From NCBI GenBank assembly GCA_937949745.1, contig CALECM010000053.1, positions 1-22,368 of the forward strand: a stretch of DNA of 22,368 nt, written 5' to 3'. Both the position numbers and the translations under genes were made by a program. A model generated the notes under the pieces. The model searched no databases and was not told where the DNA came from. It worked only from the letters and a program-made list of their open reading frames with translations. Origin of the DNA: an uncultured Bacteroidales bacterium. GTDB taxonomy: Bacteria > Bacteroidota > Bacteroidia > Bacteroidales > WCHB1-69. Positions 10,501-15,467 of this stretch are shown here, piece by piece (the stretch's first letter is position 1; each line of letters starts with the position of its first letter).

Positions 10501-11993
10501 CCCATAAGAAGGGAGTCGGGGGAGGGACAGGTCGGGATATAATCTATCACAACATTGTCGAGGTAAAAGAGACCCCCCGAAGTTTTAAAACCAATATAAT
10601 TTGCAGGGCCGGTATATCCGCTGAATTCAACGGTAAATTCCTGCCAGGAAGTGGTATTGGCAGGTGAAACTCTTTGTACTAAAATAAAGCTGTCTACCGG
10701 ATGATTAATATCCGTGATTACTCCAACGAGTAATTCGGAAGAAGAGGTGCTTTTCCTAAGTTGGAAATTTACCTGTAAATTATGAAGAGGAATAGACGGG
10801 TTGACAGGAGGTGCTATCACAACGGTTGAATAATTGGTTCCGCCAGTGAAGTATAAAGAGCCCGGGGCTGAAAAATTCGTGGTCGTGATATACGGTGTGT
10901 TTGTAGTATTTTGCCGCGCATAATCCCAGCATCTTGGGAAAGTGCCGCTACCGGTCCGGTAAGTATCGAATGATTCGCTATATGGAATATTTATTATCAT
11001 GCAGGGATTTTGGGGAGTTGTAGCACAGACCGGTTGTGATAGTCCGGAAGTGCATCCGTTCACATACAATGCTTCGATAGCATAACAATAACCGGTTTCG
11101 GCGCTGAGGCCTTCATCCTTATATTCAAACCGTCCTACCGGTTCTGAAGTGAGTAACACATTGTCCCTGTATATATTAAAACCGGCCAGGCTATCACTTA
11201 CATTAAAACCTCTTATAATAAAGGGCATGCCCATTTGTTCCTCATTTGTGCCCATTTGCCATGCTATCCATCTTTGGTAATCATTATTTGGATTAAATTG
11301 CATTCCGTTTCCGGTACTCGTCTCTTCCGGATTAACACGTGGAACTGCCCATGGGCCGGTTAATTCGGGATTTCCTGTGAATGAGACAGCCACCCAATAC
11401 TCACCGGCCGGGAGTGTCGTATCAATTTGTGCAATTACCTGCATAATTGGTCGATCGGTAGAGGTATAAGTAGAAGAAGACGCATTGGTCCGGTATATGC
11501 CCGTCCAGGAGGAAGATTTAATTAAATTCTGTCCGTTTCCGTTCCAAATGGGTCTCAAAGATAAATCGGTGGGTTGACGGTCATATATTTCAACATAAAC
11601 CCCGGTAATGGTTGACGTATCAATACCTGCATTGGTTTGGTAAGCGTAAAATTCCATCTCGGTTATATGGGATTTCCCCGTTAAGGAAAAATCATCGGCC
11701 ACAAACCATCCGGGATAGGTGGCTGTATTTCCAAAAGTTTCTCCTCCTCCGTAAAGAGATGAAACATCAGCGCCATTGGCACCGGCTCCGGGTTGGTTCA
11801 CAAGATCCGCCTGGTTCCATAATTCCATTCTGGGAATACTACGTCTTCCTTGTGAATTGGAAAGATCCCAGCTAACCGTAACAGATGAATGGGAACTTGC
11901 CGTAGCATTTACATTTCCCGGTGTTGCACAATTTTGCCCTCGTATTGTCCAGGATAATAATACGATAATAATGGTAAAGAATAATTTTCTCAT
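4599..11993 (-). CDS. Giant T9SS-exported adhesin-like protein, FnIII and jelly-roll modules (2464 aa)
   Basis: Residues 1-20 are a signal peptide (MRKLFFTIIIVLLSWTIRGQ). Residues ~21-325 form FnIII domain 1, interrupted at ~45-265 by an inserted beta domain (motifs GADVSSLY, VADDFSLT, AGEYWVAVSF, GPWAVP). Eight pairs of a ~160-residue jelly-roll-like module (MAM / cleaved-adhesin / choice-of-anchor-J type: PYxENFDxYGTG, CW, SxPGxLYxY, TWxxxxVxL, YxDDxxI) and a ~90-residue FnIII domain follow. The jelly-rolls begin near residues 330, 582, 846, 1095, 1347, 1598, 1845 and 2095; the FnIII domains near 488, 758, 1011, 1261, 1508, 1754, 2007 and 2286. Residues ~2380-2464 are a T9SS type A sorting domain (SLTIFPNPAF, SVYDIYGKEI, GIYLLHFQ, KKFVKQ), which implies export and attachment to the surface. 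Adhesion is inferred from architecture; the ligand is unknown. The start is the only one that gives a signal peptide. Confidence 0.93.
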   Translation of the reverse strand: MRKLFFTIIIVLLSWTIRGQNCATPGNVNATASSHSSVTVSWDLSNSQGRRSIPRMELWNQADLVNQPGAGANGADVSSLYGGGETFGNTATYPGWFVADDFSLTGKSHITEMEFYAYQTNAGIDTSTITGVYVEIYDRQPTDLSLRPIWNGNGQNLIKSSSWTGIYRTNASSSTYTSTDRPIMQVIAQIDTTLPAGEYWVAVSFTGNPELTGPWAVPRVNPEETSTGNGMQFNPNNDYQRWIAWQMGTNEEQMGMPFIIRGFNVSDSLAGFNIYRDNVLLTSEPVGRFEYKDEGLSAETGYCYAIEALYVNGCTSGLSQPVCATTPQNPCMIINIPYSESFDTYRTGSGTFPRCWDYARQNTTNTPYITTTNFSAPGSLYFTGGTNYSTVVIAPPVNPSIPLHNLQVNFQLRKSTSSSELLVGVITDINHPVDSFILVQRVSPANTTSWQEFTVEFSGYTGPANYIGFKTSGGLFYLDNVVIDYIPTCPSPDSLLMGDLTGDNTVTFQWTPRGDETSWILEYKAQGDEEWTGSGLLSSPQFTLTDLEDGSVYHYTVRVKAVCGPDDESYWLEDAFNFSTLCKSALEVPYLQNFDDYTGTNYNIAGTTPICWSSFTNNSTYPAPHIVTGTSYAYRKSEPNAFGFTTGTSGAGPKATAILPKFTTPINDLYIEFWTRMESVTYGTLYLGYVTEEDNDSTFVSLFTIPTNTTGQIHKIYFMASTQNIPDDAQIAFQWFNSTGSYYSCTLDDILIDLVPSCITPSSFLVENIGTENAGFSWQPVGDESSWEIAYKTVDEEEWSTETVFTDTTTTLLNLFPGTNYQVKIRAICDDTDQSEWSNEVLFMTDCILTEIPYSENFDTYGTGSTAYLPCWKRINTIPTANNVYISTTNFSAPGALYIYSTTTSRSYAIMPALTPEIPVKSLQASFMLRTTTAAANLTVGVMSDPANDTTFFPIKTVKPSATGTWEMFDVSLENYPDTLHGSYIAFKSGDSTVYSTVYLDDLTIYPIPNCSRIDSISIDMAQAPSVTISWDTESSATYLLKIKENNEDSWTYYENATSPHTINDLQTNGNYSIRIVTLCDDNALESRVFSFNNVCSPIVTLPYLESFDSYGTGTGTYPTCWTRYYSSATSTYPYITSTNYSSPGSLYIYSGSGYYVMAVSPEIGSDIDLHELTISFKARNTTLSNRLQVGMIKDPQDPATFDSITTIRPSQTSTWQDFSIDLRNYNGIGRYVALKGVNVGNSTSNTIYVDDFKIDRTPTCFAPDTLLVIDLKIDEATIVWNNNNSSDWELAYRISGADLWTIESNITTNQYTLTSLETNTSYEFKVKANCAGNGSDWSEKEYFTTLCPQFDIPYTENFDNYGTGTSVFVPCWYKYVSDNAASIYINATNYSTPGSLYLSTTSTTYAIASLPELAVPLNELQMTFQLRNSTANNNITIGIMTDPYDINSFEPFITLTTNATSTWEEKTVYFDRYEGTGKFIAFKSDSRHENRSNTIYIDNLHINYLPECVPPVDIVISGINSESAIISWKGIDMGGWELLLDVEGTDLDTIQPIQINENPYTITGLDPSTGYVFKLRTACNGSDPSIYSDQITFRTSCPPLMDIPFIDKFDHYGTGTAAYPDCWLSNTDYSSDMYVTNNYFSSPGALYLYTGANTYKIAATQEIDVPLNQLQVSFIMKASSLAYNLYIGIMEDPADESTFELIETVRPKTTSWNSFTIPLTTYTGNGKHIAVKTGSDVSNTFYLDNFKIDYAPSCVFPINLSVEDIGTTHAKLTWPSSDNTTWAVAYGPTGFNPNVDVNPTVVSQNYLEVSGLTPATHYDFYVKSYCGGGTESSEWSLVCTFLTLCGDIETLPYMENFDGYGTGSTIFPLCWTRYYTSSTAYPYITTTNYSTPGSLYFYANAPYIVMASSPRISENINMDTLRVKFKLRKLTSSYNLHVGVSEDPNDPTTFELIKTVTPSATSTWESIAVNLLDYAGDKRYISLMAGDESYSSTVYVDDFIIEYWTPCTAPESFQVINTTDTNATLSWNSDDDNWSIEYRKTGNATWTSIPSITENPYELNGLDDNSEYEIRIRTNCIDNVDESDWSETITFKTPCSIYPAPFYEGFDGTAFAPDCWGLYKGKVSDIFNGIPWEETLSGWGRNTVNNGLTTPHATLNLQGTECYYWLTTPEIHADLTEPTLYFNVALTDHGNTNPPVSQNNADDVFMVIISDMANPADTISRTWNNTGSGGFVMNDIPNTGQRFEIPLDRFRGKNIQIAFYGESLTANADNDLHIDSVRVIEKIRPCNAPTNLQVTTYPESALVSWTTEDNATGWILEYKTGNQPWTRINCTNNCSETSYQITSLTPETNYQVHIKAICTSGQSEWSEIKEFTTNTIGIHENDLSSSLTIFPNPAFRYIEYEITDNSFKLESISVYDIYGKEIKVIADPDQNRKRINIEGLAPGIYLLHFQSEEGIVTKKFVKQ

Positions 11994-12295
11994 AATGGTA
12001 TGAATTAGTTAATAAAATGGGTTTGTTTTCGAATTATAATTTTGGTGAAAAATCGGATGAGGGGATTCGCAGAACATTTACTGAACGGCAGGTGAGAGCC
12101 AAAGAGGGGATTTTAGTCGTAAATAGTTCGCAGCAGAATGAGAAAGGAAACCACTACTGTACCTGACGAAATAATAGTTAAATGTATTTACTGGGTTTTA
12201 AGCCGGAATAAAAAATGTGTATTAAAAATGTTCATATCATATATTTGTTAATATTTTTTTAATTCCATGGTTTTAAAGAGGGTCCGAAATGAGAA
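11994..12295. other. Intergenic leader region upstream of the 2464-aa adhesin (302 nt)
   Basis: I found no convincing gene and no exact TAnnTTTG box on the minus strand, so the adhesin promoter is not identified. About 12060-12175 is less AT-rich than its flanks and is unexplained. I see no hairpin with a T tract on the minus strand, so read-through from the upstream 59-aa gene is possible. Confidence 0.55.
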
Positions 12296-12475
12296 TTATA
12301 AGAGTTCTTTGCCACCCGCATTTAATGCGGCCTCTCTTATTTTCCGCGACATATCGCTGTTTGTATGGCCGTTTAAAGCCCTGGATATCCATACTCTAGA
12401 AACATCGGGGAATAACTTTCCCAACTCTTTTTGTTTACCATACGGCATCACGATTTTAGTGTTGTAATTCTTCAT
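12296..12475 (-). CDS. Small helix-turn-helix protein (59 aa)
   Basis: The ATG at 12475 opens a 59-codon frame ending TAA at 12298-12296. The protein starts MKNYNTKIVMPYGKQKELGK. Residues ~16-36 look like a helix-turn-helix: KELGKLFPDVSRVWISRALNG, where S-R-A-L-N-G resembles the recognition helix and following turn of LacI-type domains. The tail (HTNSDMSRKIREAALNAGG) fits a small Bacteroidetes DNA-binding family with a SxxxxxIRxxAxxxGG ending, as I recall it; no search was possible. The gene lies 75 bp from, and divergent to, the 134-aa HTH gene, and has a well-formed promoter (TTG-N20-TAATTTTG). It points toward the giant adhesin gene with no obvious terminator between, so it could be the first gene of that transcript. 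It is easily missed because of its length. A longer frame on the other strand (12267-12467) looks like a shadow. Confidence 0.75.
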   Translation of the reverse strand: MKNYNTKIVMPYGKQKELGKLFPDVSRVWISRALNGHTNSDMSRKIREAALNAGGKELL

Positions 12476-12497
12476 ATTATTATTAATCGTAACTTTG
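12462..12497 (+). promoter_or_regulatory. Candidate promoter for the 134-aa HTH regulator
   Basis: TAACTTTG at 12490-12497 is an exact TAnnTTTG match. The nearest TTG (12462-12464) is 25 nt upstream, a little further than usual. Predicted transcription starts near 12504, about 47 nt before the ATG at 12551. Confidence 0.45.
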
Positions 12498-12506
12498 GAG
12501 CCCAGT

Positions 12507-12517
12507 TAACATTGTTA
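12507..12517. promoter_or_regulatory. Candidate operator between two divergent promoters
   Basis: The short palindrome TAAC-ATT-GTTA lies midway between the plus -7 box (12490-12497) and the minus -7 box (12526-12533). Further TAAC copies occur at 12490-12493 and 12534-12537. It is a plausible binding site for one or both flanking HTH proteins. The call is weak because the motif is short and AT-rich. Confidence 0.3.
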
Positions 12518-12525
12518 TTATTTGC

Positions 12526-12556
12526 CAAAATTATAACTATTTTACGAATTATGCAA
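12526..12556 (-). promoter_or_regulatory. Candidate promoter for the 59-aa HTH gene
   Basis: On the minus strand TTG (12556-12554), a 20-nt spacer and TAATTTTG (12533-12526) fit the Bacteroidetes consensus TTG-N17-23-TAnnTTTG. The predicted start is near 12519, giving a leader of about 44 nt to the ATG at 12475. The -33 TTG lies inside the first codons of the divergent 134-aa gene. Confidence 0.6.
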
Positions 12557-12955
12557 GAAAAAAATGAAAATAGTAAGAATATGATGGAGAGGTTGGTTCA
12601 TTTTATTGATTCTAAGGGGGAAAGCTTTAATCAACTGGCGCAAAACATAGGAGTAAGTAATAGTTATTTTAGCAAAATGTTGAAGAATAATGGCTCGATC
12701 GGACTCGAGATTTTAACAAAAATCGTATTATTTTACGATAATTTGAATGTAGACTGGCTAATAACCGGACGGGGAAACATGCTAAGAAATGAAGAAAATA
12801 TTTTTGATTCGGAATTTGATTCCGGAAGATTATCATACTTACAATCATTGCAATATGAAAATAAATGTCTTAAAGAACAAATATTACTTCTTCATGACCA
12901 TTTAAAAGATAAGGAAAAGATAATTTTATTAATGGAAAAAATGGAGGAGAGATAG
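12551..12955 (+). CDS. Phage-repressor-like HTH transcriptional regulator with C-terminal coiled coil (134 aa)
   Basis: Residues ~12-78 are a Cro/cI-like HTH domain of the kind common in Bacteroidetes: MERLVHFIDSKGESFNQLA, then NIGVSNSYFSKMLKNNGSIG, then a NVDWLITGRGNML ending. Residues ~95-133 are rich in leucine, glutamate and lysine (YLQSLQYENKCLKEQILLLH) and probably form a coiled coil for dimerisation. There is no peptidase or phage-type C-terminal domain. I chose the ATG at 12551. An in-frame TTG at 12431 would add 40 residues of unrelated character and run through the divergent 59-aa gene and both promoters. ATGs at residues 11 and 12 are also possible. The gene is divergent from the 59-aa HTH gene and may control it or itself. 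The target genes are not shown by the sequence; the adjacent adhesin locus is a guess. Confidence 0.88.
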   Translation: MQEKNENSKNMMERLVHFIDSKGESFNQLAQNIGVSNSYFSKMLKNNGSIGLEILTKIVLFYDNLNVDWLITGRGNMLRNEENIFDSEFDSGRLSYLQSLQYENKCLKEQILLLHDHLKDKEKIILLMEKMEER

Positions 12956-13020
12956 AAATGAAAATAGTTTTTTTGAAATTTTGTGATTACAGATCACTGG
13001 GAATTTTAAATTTATAAAAT

Positions 13021-13061
13021 AAAAAAACCACAAAGCTCTTTTCGGAAGAAGCCTTGTGGTT
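13021..13061 (-). terminator. Intrinsic terminator of ridA
   Basis: The outer stem pairs AACCACAA (13026-13033) with TTGTGGTT (13054-13061), with a partly paired interior. On the minus strand it runs into seven Ts (13027-13021). It starts 18 nt after the ridA stop. On the plus strand no T tract follows, so it probably does not serve the converging HTH gene. Confidence 0.85.
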
Positions 13062-13079
13062 AATCCATAAGAGGGATTT

Positions 13080-13454
13080 CTATTTTACGGCGATGGTTTC
13101 TATTTCTACCAATACCCCCATCGGAAGTTCCTTCACGGCAAAAGCGGCTCTTGCCGGCGGATCCTGCGTATAGTATTTCCCGTAAATTTCATTCATGATT
13201 TTAAAATTAGCCATATCGCTTAATAAACAGGTAGATTTAATGACATCTTTATAGGAATAACCTGCAGCTTCTAAAATGGCACCGATATTTTTCATTACCT
13301 GTTCCGTTTGGGCCTCAATGCCTTCCACCACCTTTCCGGTAGCCGGGTCAACCGGTATCTGGCCTGAAATGAACAACATTCCGTTAGTTTCGATCGCCTG
13401 GCTGTATGGCCCGATCGCTTTAGGAGCTTTTTCTGTTTGAATTACTTTTTTCAT
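13080..13454 (-). CDS. ridA: RidA family enamine/imine deaminase (124 aa)
   Basis: This is a full-length RidA (YjgF/YER057c/UK114) protein. Members hydrolyse reactive 2-aminoacrylate and related enamines or imines, products of PLP enzymes such as serine/threonine dehydratase, to keto acids and ammonia in the cytoplasm. Visible signatures are APKAIGPYSQA (residues 10-20), FISGQIPVDPATG (28-40) and PARAAFAVKELP (100-111). R102 sits at the conserved substrate-carboxylate-binding arginine of active RidA proteins, and the IEIETIA-like end (VEIETIA, 116-122) is also present. The 124-residue length is normal. The start follows MKKVIQTEKAP, typical of the family. It lies 78 nt downstream of the sugar transporter gene on the same strand, with no hairpin between and a strong terminator after it, so the two may be co-transcribed. 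Confidence 0.96.
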   Translation of the reverse strand: MKKVIQTEKAPKAIGPYSQAIETNGMLFISGQIPVDPATGKVVEGIEAQTEQVMKNIGAILEAAGYSYKDVIKSTCLLSDMANFKIMNEIYGKYYTQDPPARAAFAVKELPMGVLVEIETIAVK

Positions 13455-13532
13455 ATTTTAATTTTTAGGAATTTTATTATTTGCATCTTATATTATACAA
13501 ACCATATTTAGAATTGTTTTTTAAACCCGGTA

Positions 13533-14798
13533 TTATCTCTTCTCAATTTTATCTTTCCCCCGGATTTTATATCCGATGGTCGCAAAAAACATGATGTATG
13601 CATAACTTACGAATAACAGGGCGTAGGCATTCTGCGGATTGAAAAGGTCTGACAGTTTGCCGTAAATGAGCGGCATTATGGCGCCGCCCGCAATAGCCAT
13701 AATCAGGAACGCTGAACCAAGTTTGGTATATTTACCTAGATCGTGAATGGAAAGCGGCCATATTGCCGGCCACATAATGGCATGAGCGAAACTAAGTGCT
13801 ATAATGGCAATGGCCGAAACAATCCCGTTAGTGAACAAAGCTACGAAAACCAGTATGATCGCCAGACATAATTGGATGATTAGGGCGTTTCGCTGGGATA
13901 TGTATTTCGGAACCACGGCAATGCCTAATAAATATCCGGCGACGAGCGCGATCAATGCATAGATAGACAGACTGTTGGAAAGGTCGTTCCCGAATCCTAG
14001 GTACCGTCCATAGCGGGCTAAGTAATCTACAGAAATTACTTCTGCCCCTACATAAAAGAAAATGGCCAAAACCCCAAGCCAGAGATAAGGATAGGAAAAA
14101 ATCGATTTTTTGGATTTATCCTTTCCCGTACTGTTTTCTTCTTCATTGATTTCCGGTAGTTTCGCCGCCCTGATAAAAAGTACGAATCCGATGAGTATCG
14201 CCGCCATTACCAGGTACGGCGAGATTACCCTGTTGGAAAGTGACTGGAGTAAAGCTTCTTTCTGTAGAGGATCGGTTACATTGGCAATCGTGGCCATCAA
14301 CTCATCTCCTCCCGTAAATAATACTTTTGATAAAAGGAAAATGCCGATCATGCCGGCTACTTTATTGCAAATTCCCATAATGCTGATCCTTCTGGCGGCT
14401 GATTCTATAGGACCGATAATGGTCGCGTAGGGATTTACGGCGGTCTGTAACAGGGAAAGGCCTATTCCCTGTACAAAAAGCCCTACAAGGAATAATATAT
14501 AACTTCGGTTCAGGGCAGCCGGTACAAAGATAAGCGCTCCGATGGCCATGATGATCAGAGCCAGCGACATTCCGTTACTGAAACCGGTTTTTTTTAAGAC
14601 CATAGACGAAGGTATGGCCGTTACAAAGTACGAAATGTAAAAAGCAAACGGTACGAAAGAAGATTGGAAAGTGGTGAGTTCGCACGCAGTCTGCAGGAAA
14701 GGCATCAGGATCGCGTTAAGCCAGGTAACGAATCCCAGTACAAAAAACAGACTGCCGATCACAAAAATACTGAAAGTATAACTTTTTTTTTGCTCCAT
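13533..14798 (-). CDS. Sugar MFS transporter of the FucP/GluP/NagP type (421 aa)
   Basis: This is a 12-TM inner-membrane sugar:H+ (or Na+) symporter of the fucose-glucose/galactose-GlcNAc branch of the major facilitator superfamily. The N-terminal signature is clear: GFVTWLNAILMPFLQTACEL (residues ~22-41), YFVTAIPSSMVLKKTGFSNG, then GLSLLQTAVNPYATIIGP and the E-x-x-A-R-R-I-S-I-M-G-I-C-N-K segment. A charged cytoplasmic loop (INEEENSTGKDKSKKS) separates the two six-helix halves, as usual. The second half keeps the ISVDYLARYGRYLG and MWPAIWPLSIHDLGKYTKLG motifs. Length is normal. The exact sugar (glucose, galactose, GlcNAc or fucose) cannot be read from the sequence, so no symbol is given. It precedes ridA on the same strand and has a TAAGTTTG box just upstream. 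Confidence 0.93.
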   Translation of the reverse strand: MEQKKSYTFSIFVIGSLFFVLGFVTWLNAILMPFLQTACELTTFQSSFVPFAFYISYFVTAIPSSMVLKKTGFSNGMSLALIIMAIGALIFVPAALNRSYILFLVGLFVQGIGLSLLQTAVNPYATIIGPIESAARRISIMGICNKVAGMIGIFLLSKVLFTGGDELMATIANVTDPLQKEALLQSLSNRVISPYLVMAAILIGFVLFIRAAKLPEINEEENSTGKDKSKKSIFSYPYLWLGVLAIFFYVGAEVISVDYLARYGRYLGFGNDLSNSLSIYALIALVAGYLLGIAVVPKYISQRNALIIQLCLAIILVFVALFTNGIVSAIAIIALSFAHAIMWPAIWPLSIHDLGKYTKLGSAFLIMAIAGGAIMPLIYGKLSDLFNPQNAYALLFVSYAYIMFFATIGYKIRGKDKIEKR

Positions 14799-14817
14799 AA
14801 ATTTGGTTTTTGGATTG

Positions 14818-14825
14818 CAAACTTA
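14818..14825 (-). promoter_or_regulatory. Candidate -7 box for the sugar transporter gene
   Basis: The minus strand reads TAAGTTTG, an exact TAnnTTTG match, 19 nt upstream of the ATG at 14798. I see no TTG at the right distance. The predicted leader is short (about 14 nt). Confidence 0.45.
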
Positions 14826-14870
14826 CGTAAAAAAAATTGAATTTAATAAGGTCGGGGAAATACCGTTCCT

Positions 14871-15311
14871 TTAGAAAATTTGTGCGGCAACCAGCCCTAC
14901 CACCACAAAACGGGCAAAGCGGCCGATAAGCATCATGATGAATACAGGGGCCGGTTTAAAACGAAGAAATCCCAAAGAGAGCGCAATCACATCACCTATA
15001 AACGGTAACCAGGTAAATGCAGCGGCAATGATTCCCACTTTCTGGACTTTATGCTGGAATTTTTCAATATCGCTTTTAGATTTCTTAAAAAGTTTTTCAA
15101 TCCATTCCCATTTACCGAGATACCCCAGTCCGTATGTCGTGAGGCCTCCCAGGAAGTTGCCTGCAGTAGCTACGAATATACAGGTCCACAGATCAAATTC
15201 AAGGGCGATTAGAGCCGACATGACCACATCCGAACTTAAAGGAATAATAGTGGAAGCGAGAAAAGAAGCGAGAAAAAGGCCTAGGTAACCTAATTTGATA
15301 AGACTTTCCAT
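14871..15311 (-). CDS. yqaA: YqaA family membrane protein (DedA/VTT-like, 146 aa)
   Basis: This small polytopic inner-membrane protein belongs to the YqaA branch of the SNARE-associated/VTT (DedA-like) superfamily, some of whose members are lipid scramblases or flippases. Seen: helices at ~5-25 and ~41-65, the ASTIIPLSSDVVMSALI re-entrant segment (residues 20-36), GNFLGGLTTYGLGYLGK (51-67), an amphipathic charged stretch (~69-92), then WLPFIGDVIALSLGFLRF (101-118) and GRFARFVVVGLVAAQ (130-144). G-x-x-x-D/R residues in membrane segments are typical of VTT proteins. Length matches the family. The substrate is unknown, and the link to lipid transport is by family only. It is divergent from the YbaN-type gene across a 156-bp spacer that carries a perfect palindrome. 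Confidence 0.88.
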   Translation of the reverse strand: MESLIKLGYLGLFLASFLASTIIPLSSDVVMSALIALEFDLWTCIFVATAGNFLGGLTTYGLGYLGKWEWIEKLFKKSKSDIEKFQHKVQKVGIIAAAFTWLPFIGDVIALSLGFLRFKPAPVFIMMLIGRFARFVVVGLVAAQIF

Positions 15312-15328
15312 CCGGTTGATTTAAACGA

Positions 15329-15336
15329 CAAAAATA
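15329..15336 (-). promoter_or_regulatory. Candidate -7 box for yqaA
   Basis: The minus strand reads TATTTTTG, an exact TAnnTTTG match, 17 nt upstream of the ATG at 15311. A TTTTG lies 14 nt further upstream (15355-15351), closer than consensus. Confidence 0.4.
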
Positions 15337-15394
15337 AAGTTTTATTCCGACAAAAGATTCCTTTATTTTCAATGTAAAATAAAATCATAAATTT

Positions 15395-15415
15395 ATTCCC
15401 TTTTAAAAAGGGAAT
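15395..15415. repeat. Perfect 21-bp palindrome in the yqaA / ybaN divergent spacer
   Basis: The arm ATTCCCTTTT (15395-15404), a single central A (15405) and the exact reverse complement of the arm (15406-15415) make a perfect palindrome. It lies between two divergent -7 boxes, about 58 nt from one and 26 nt from the other. With a 1-nt centre it is better suited to being a dimeric protein site than an RNA hairpin, though a hairpin with a few open pairs is possible. Confidence 0.6.
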
Positions 15416-15441
15416 TTTCCGGAAATGATACTTTTATTCCT

Positions 15442-15449
15442 TATTTTTG
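15442..15449 (+). promoter_or_regulatory. Candidate -7 box for the YbaN-type gene
   Basis: TATTTTTG is an exact TAnnTTTG match, followed by the GC step common after such boxes in Bacteroidetes. It lies 18 nt before the ATG at 15468. No clear -33 TTG is seen. Confidence 0.5.
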
Positions 15450-15467
15450 CGTCCACAATAAAGAAAA

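Noticed and set aside
1..11993. CRISPR-like or recent DNA tandem repeats in the giant genes
   Set aside because: The repeats are at protein level and diverged; I see no near-identical DNA units with constant spacers.
4701..12003. Many short frames on both strands inside the 2464-aa gene
   Set aside because: They overlap a single intact, clearly modular coding frame and look like shadows produced by repeat composition.
12267..12467. Plus-strand 66-codon frame, with a TATATTTG box at 12240-12247 upstream
   Set aside because: It is antisense to the 59-aa HTH gene, its translation is featureless, and the box can arise by chance in this AT-rich stretch. It is not fully excluded.
12431..12550. 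Upstream TTG start for the 134-aa HTH gene (174 aa)
   Set aside because: The added 40 residues are hydrophobic and unrelated to the family, and they would cover the divergent gene's start and both promoters.
12296..12955. Prophage or integrative element remnant
   Set aside because: The HTH pair looks phage-like, but no integrase, structural gene, att-like repeat or tRNA is visible nearby.
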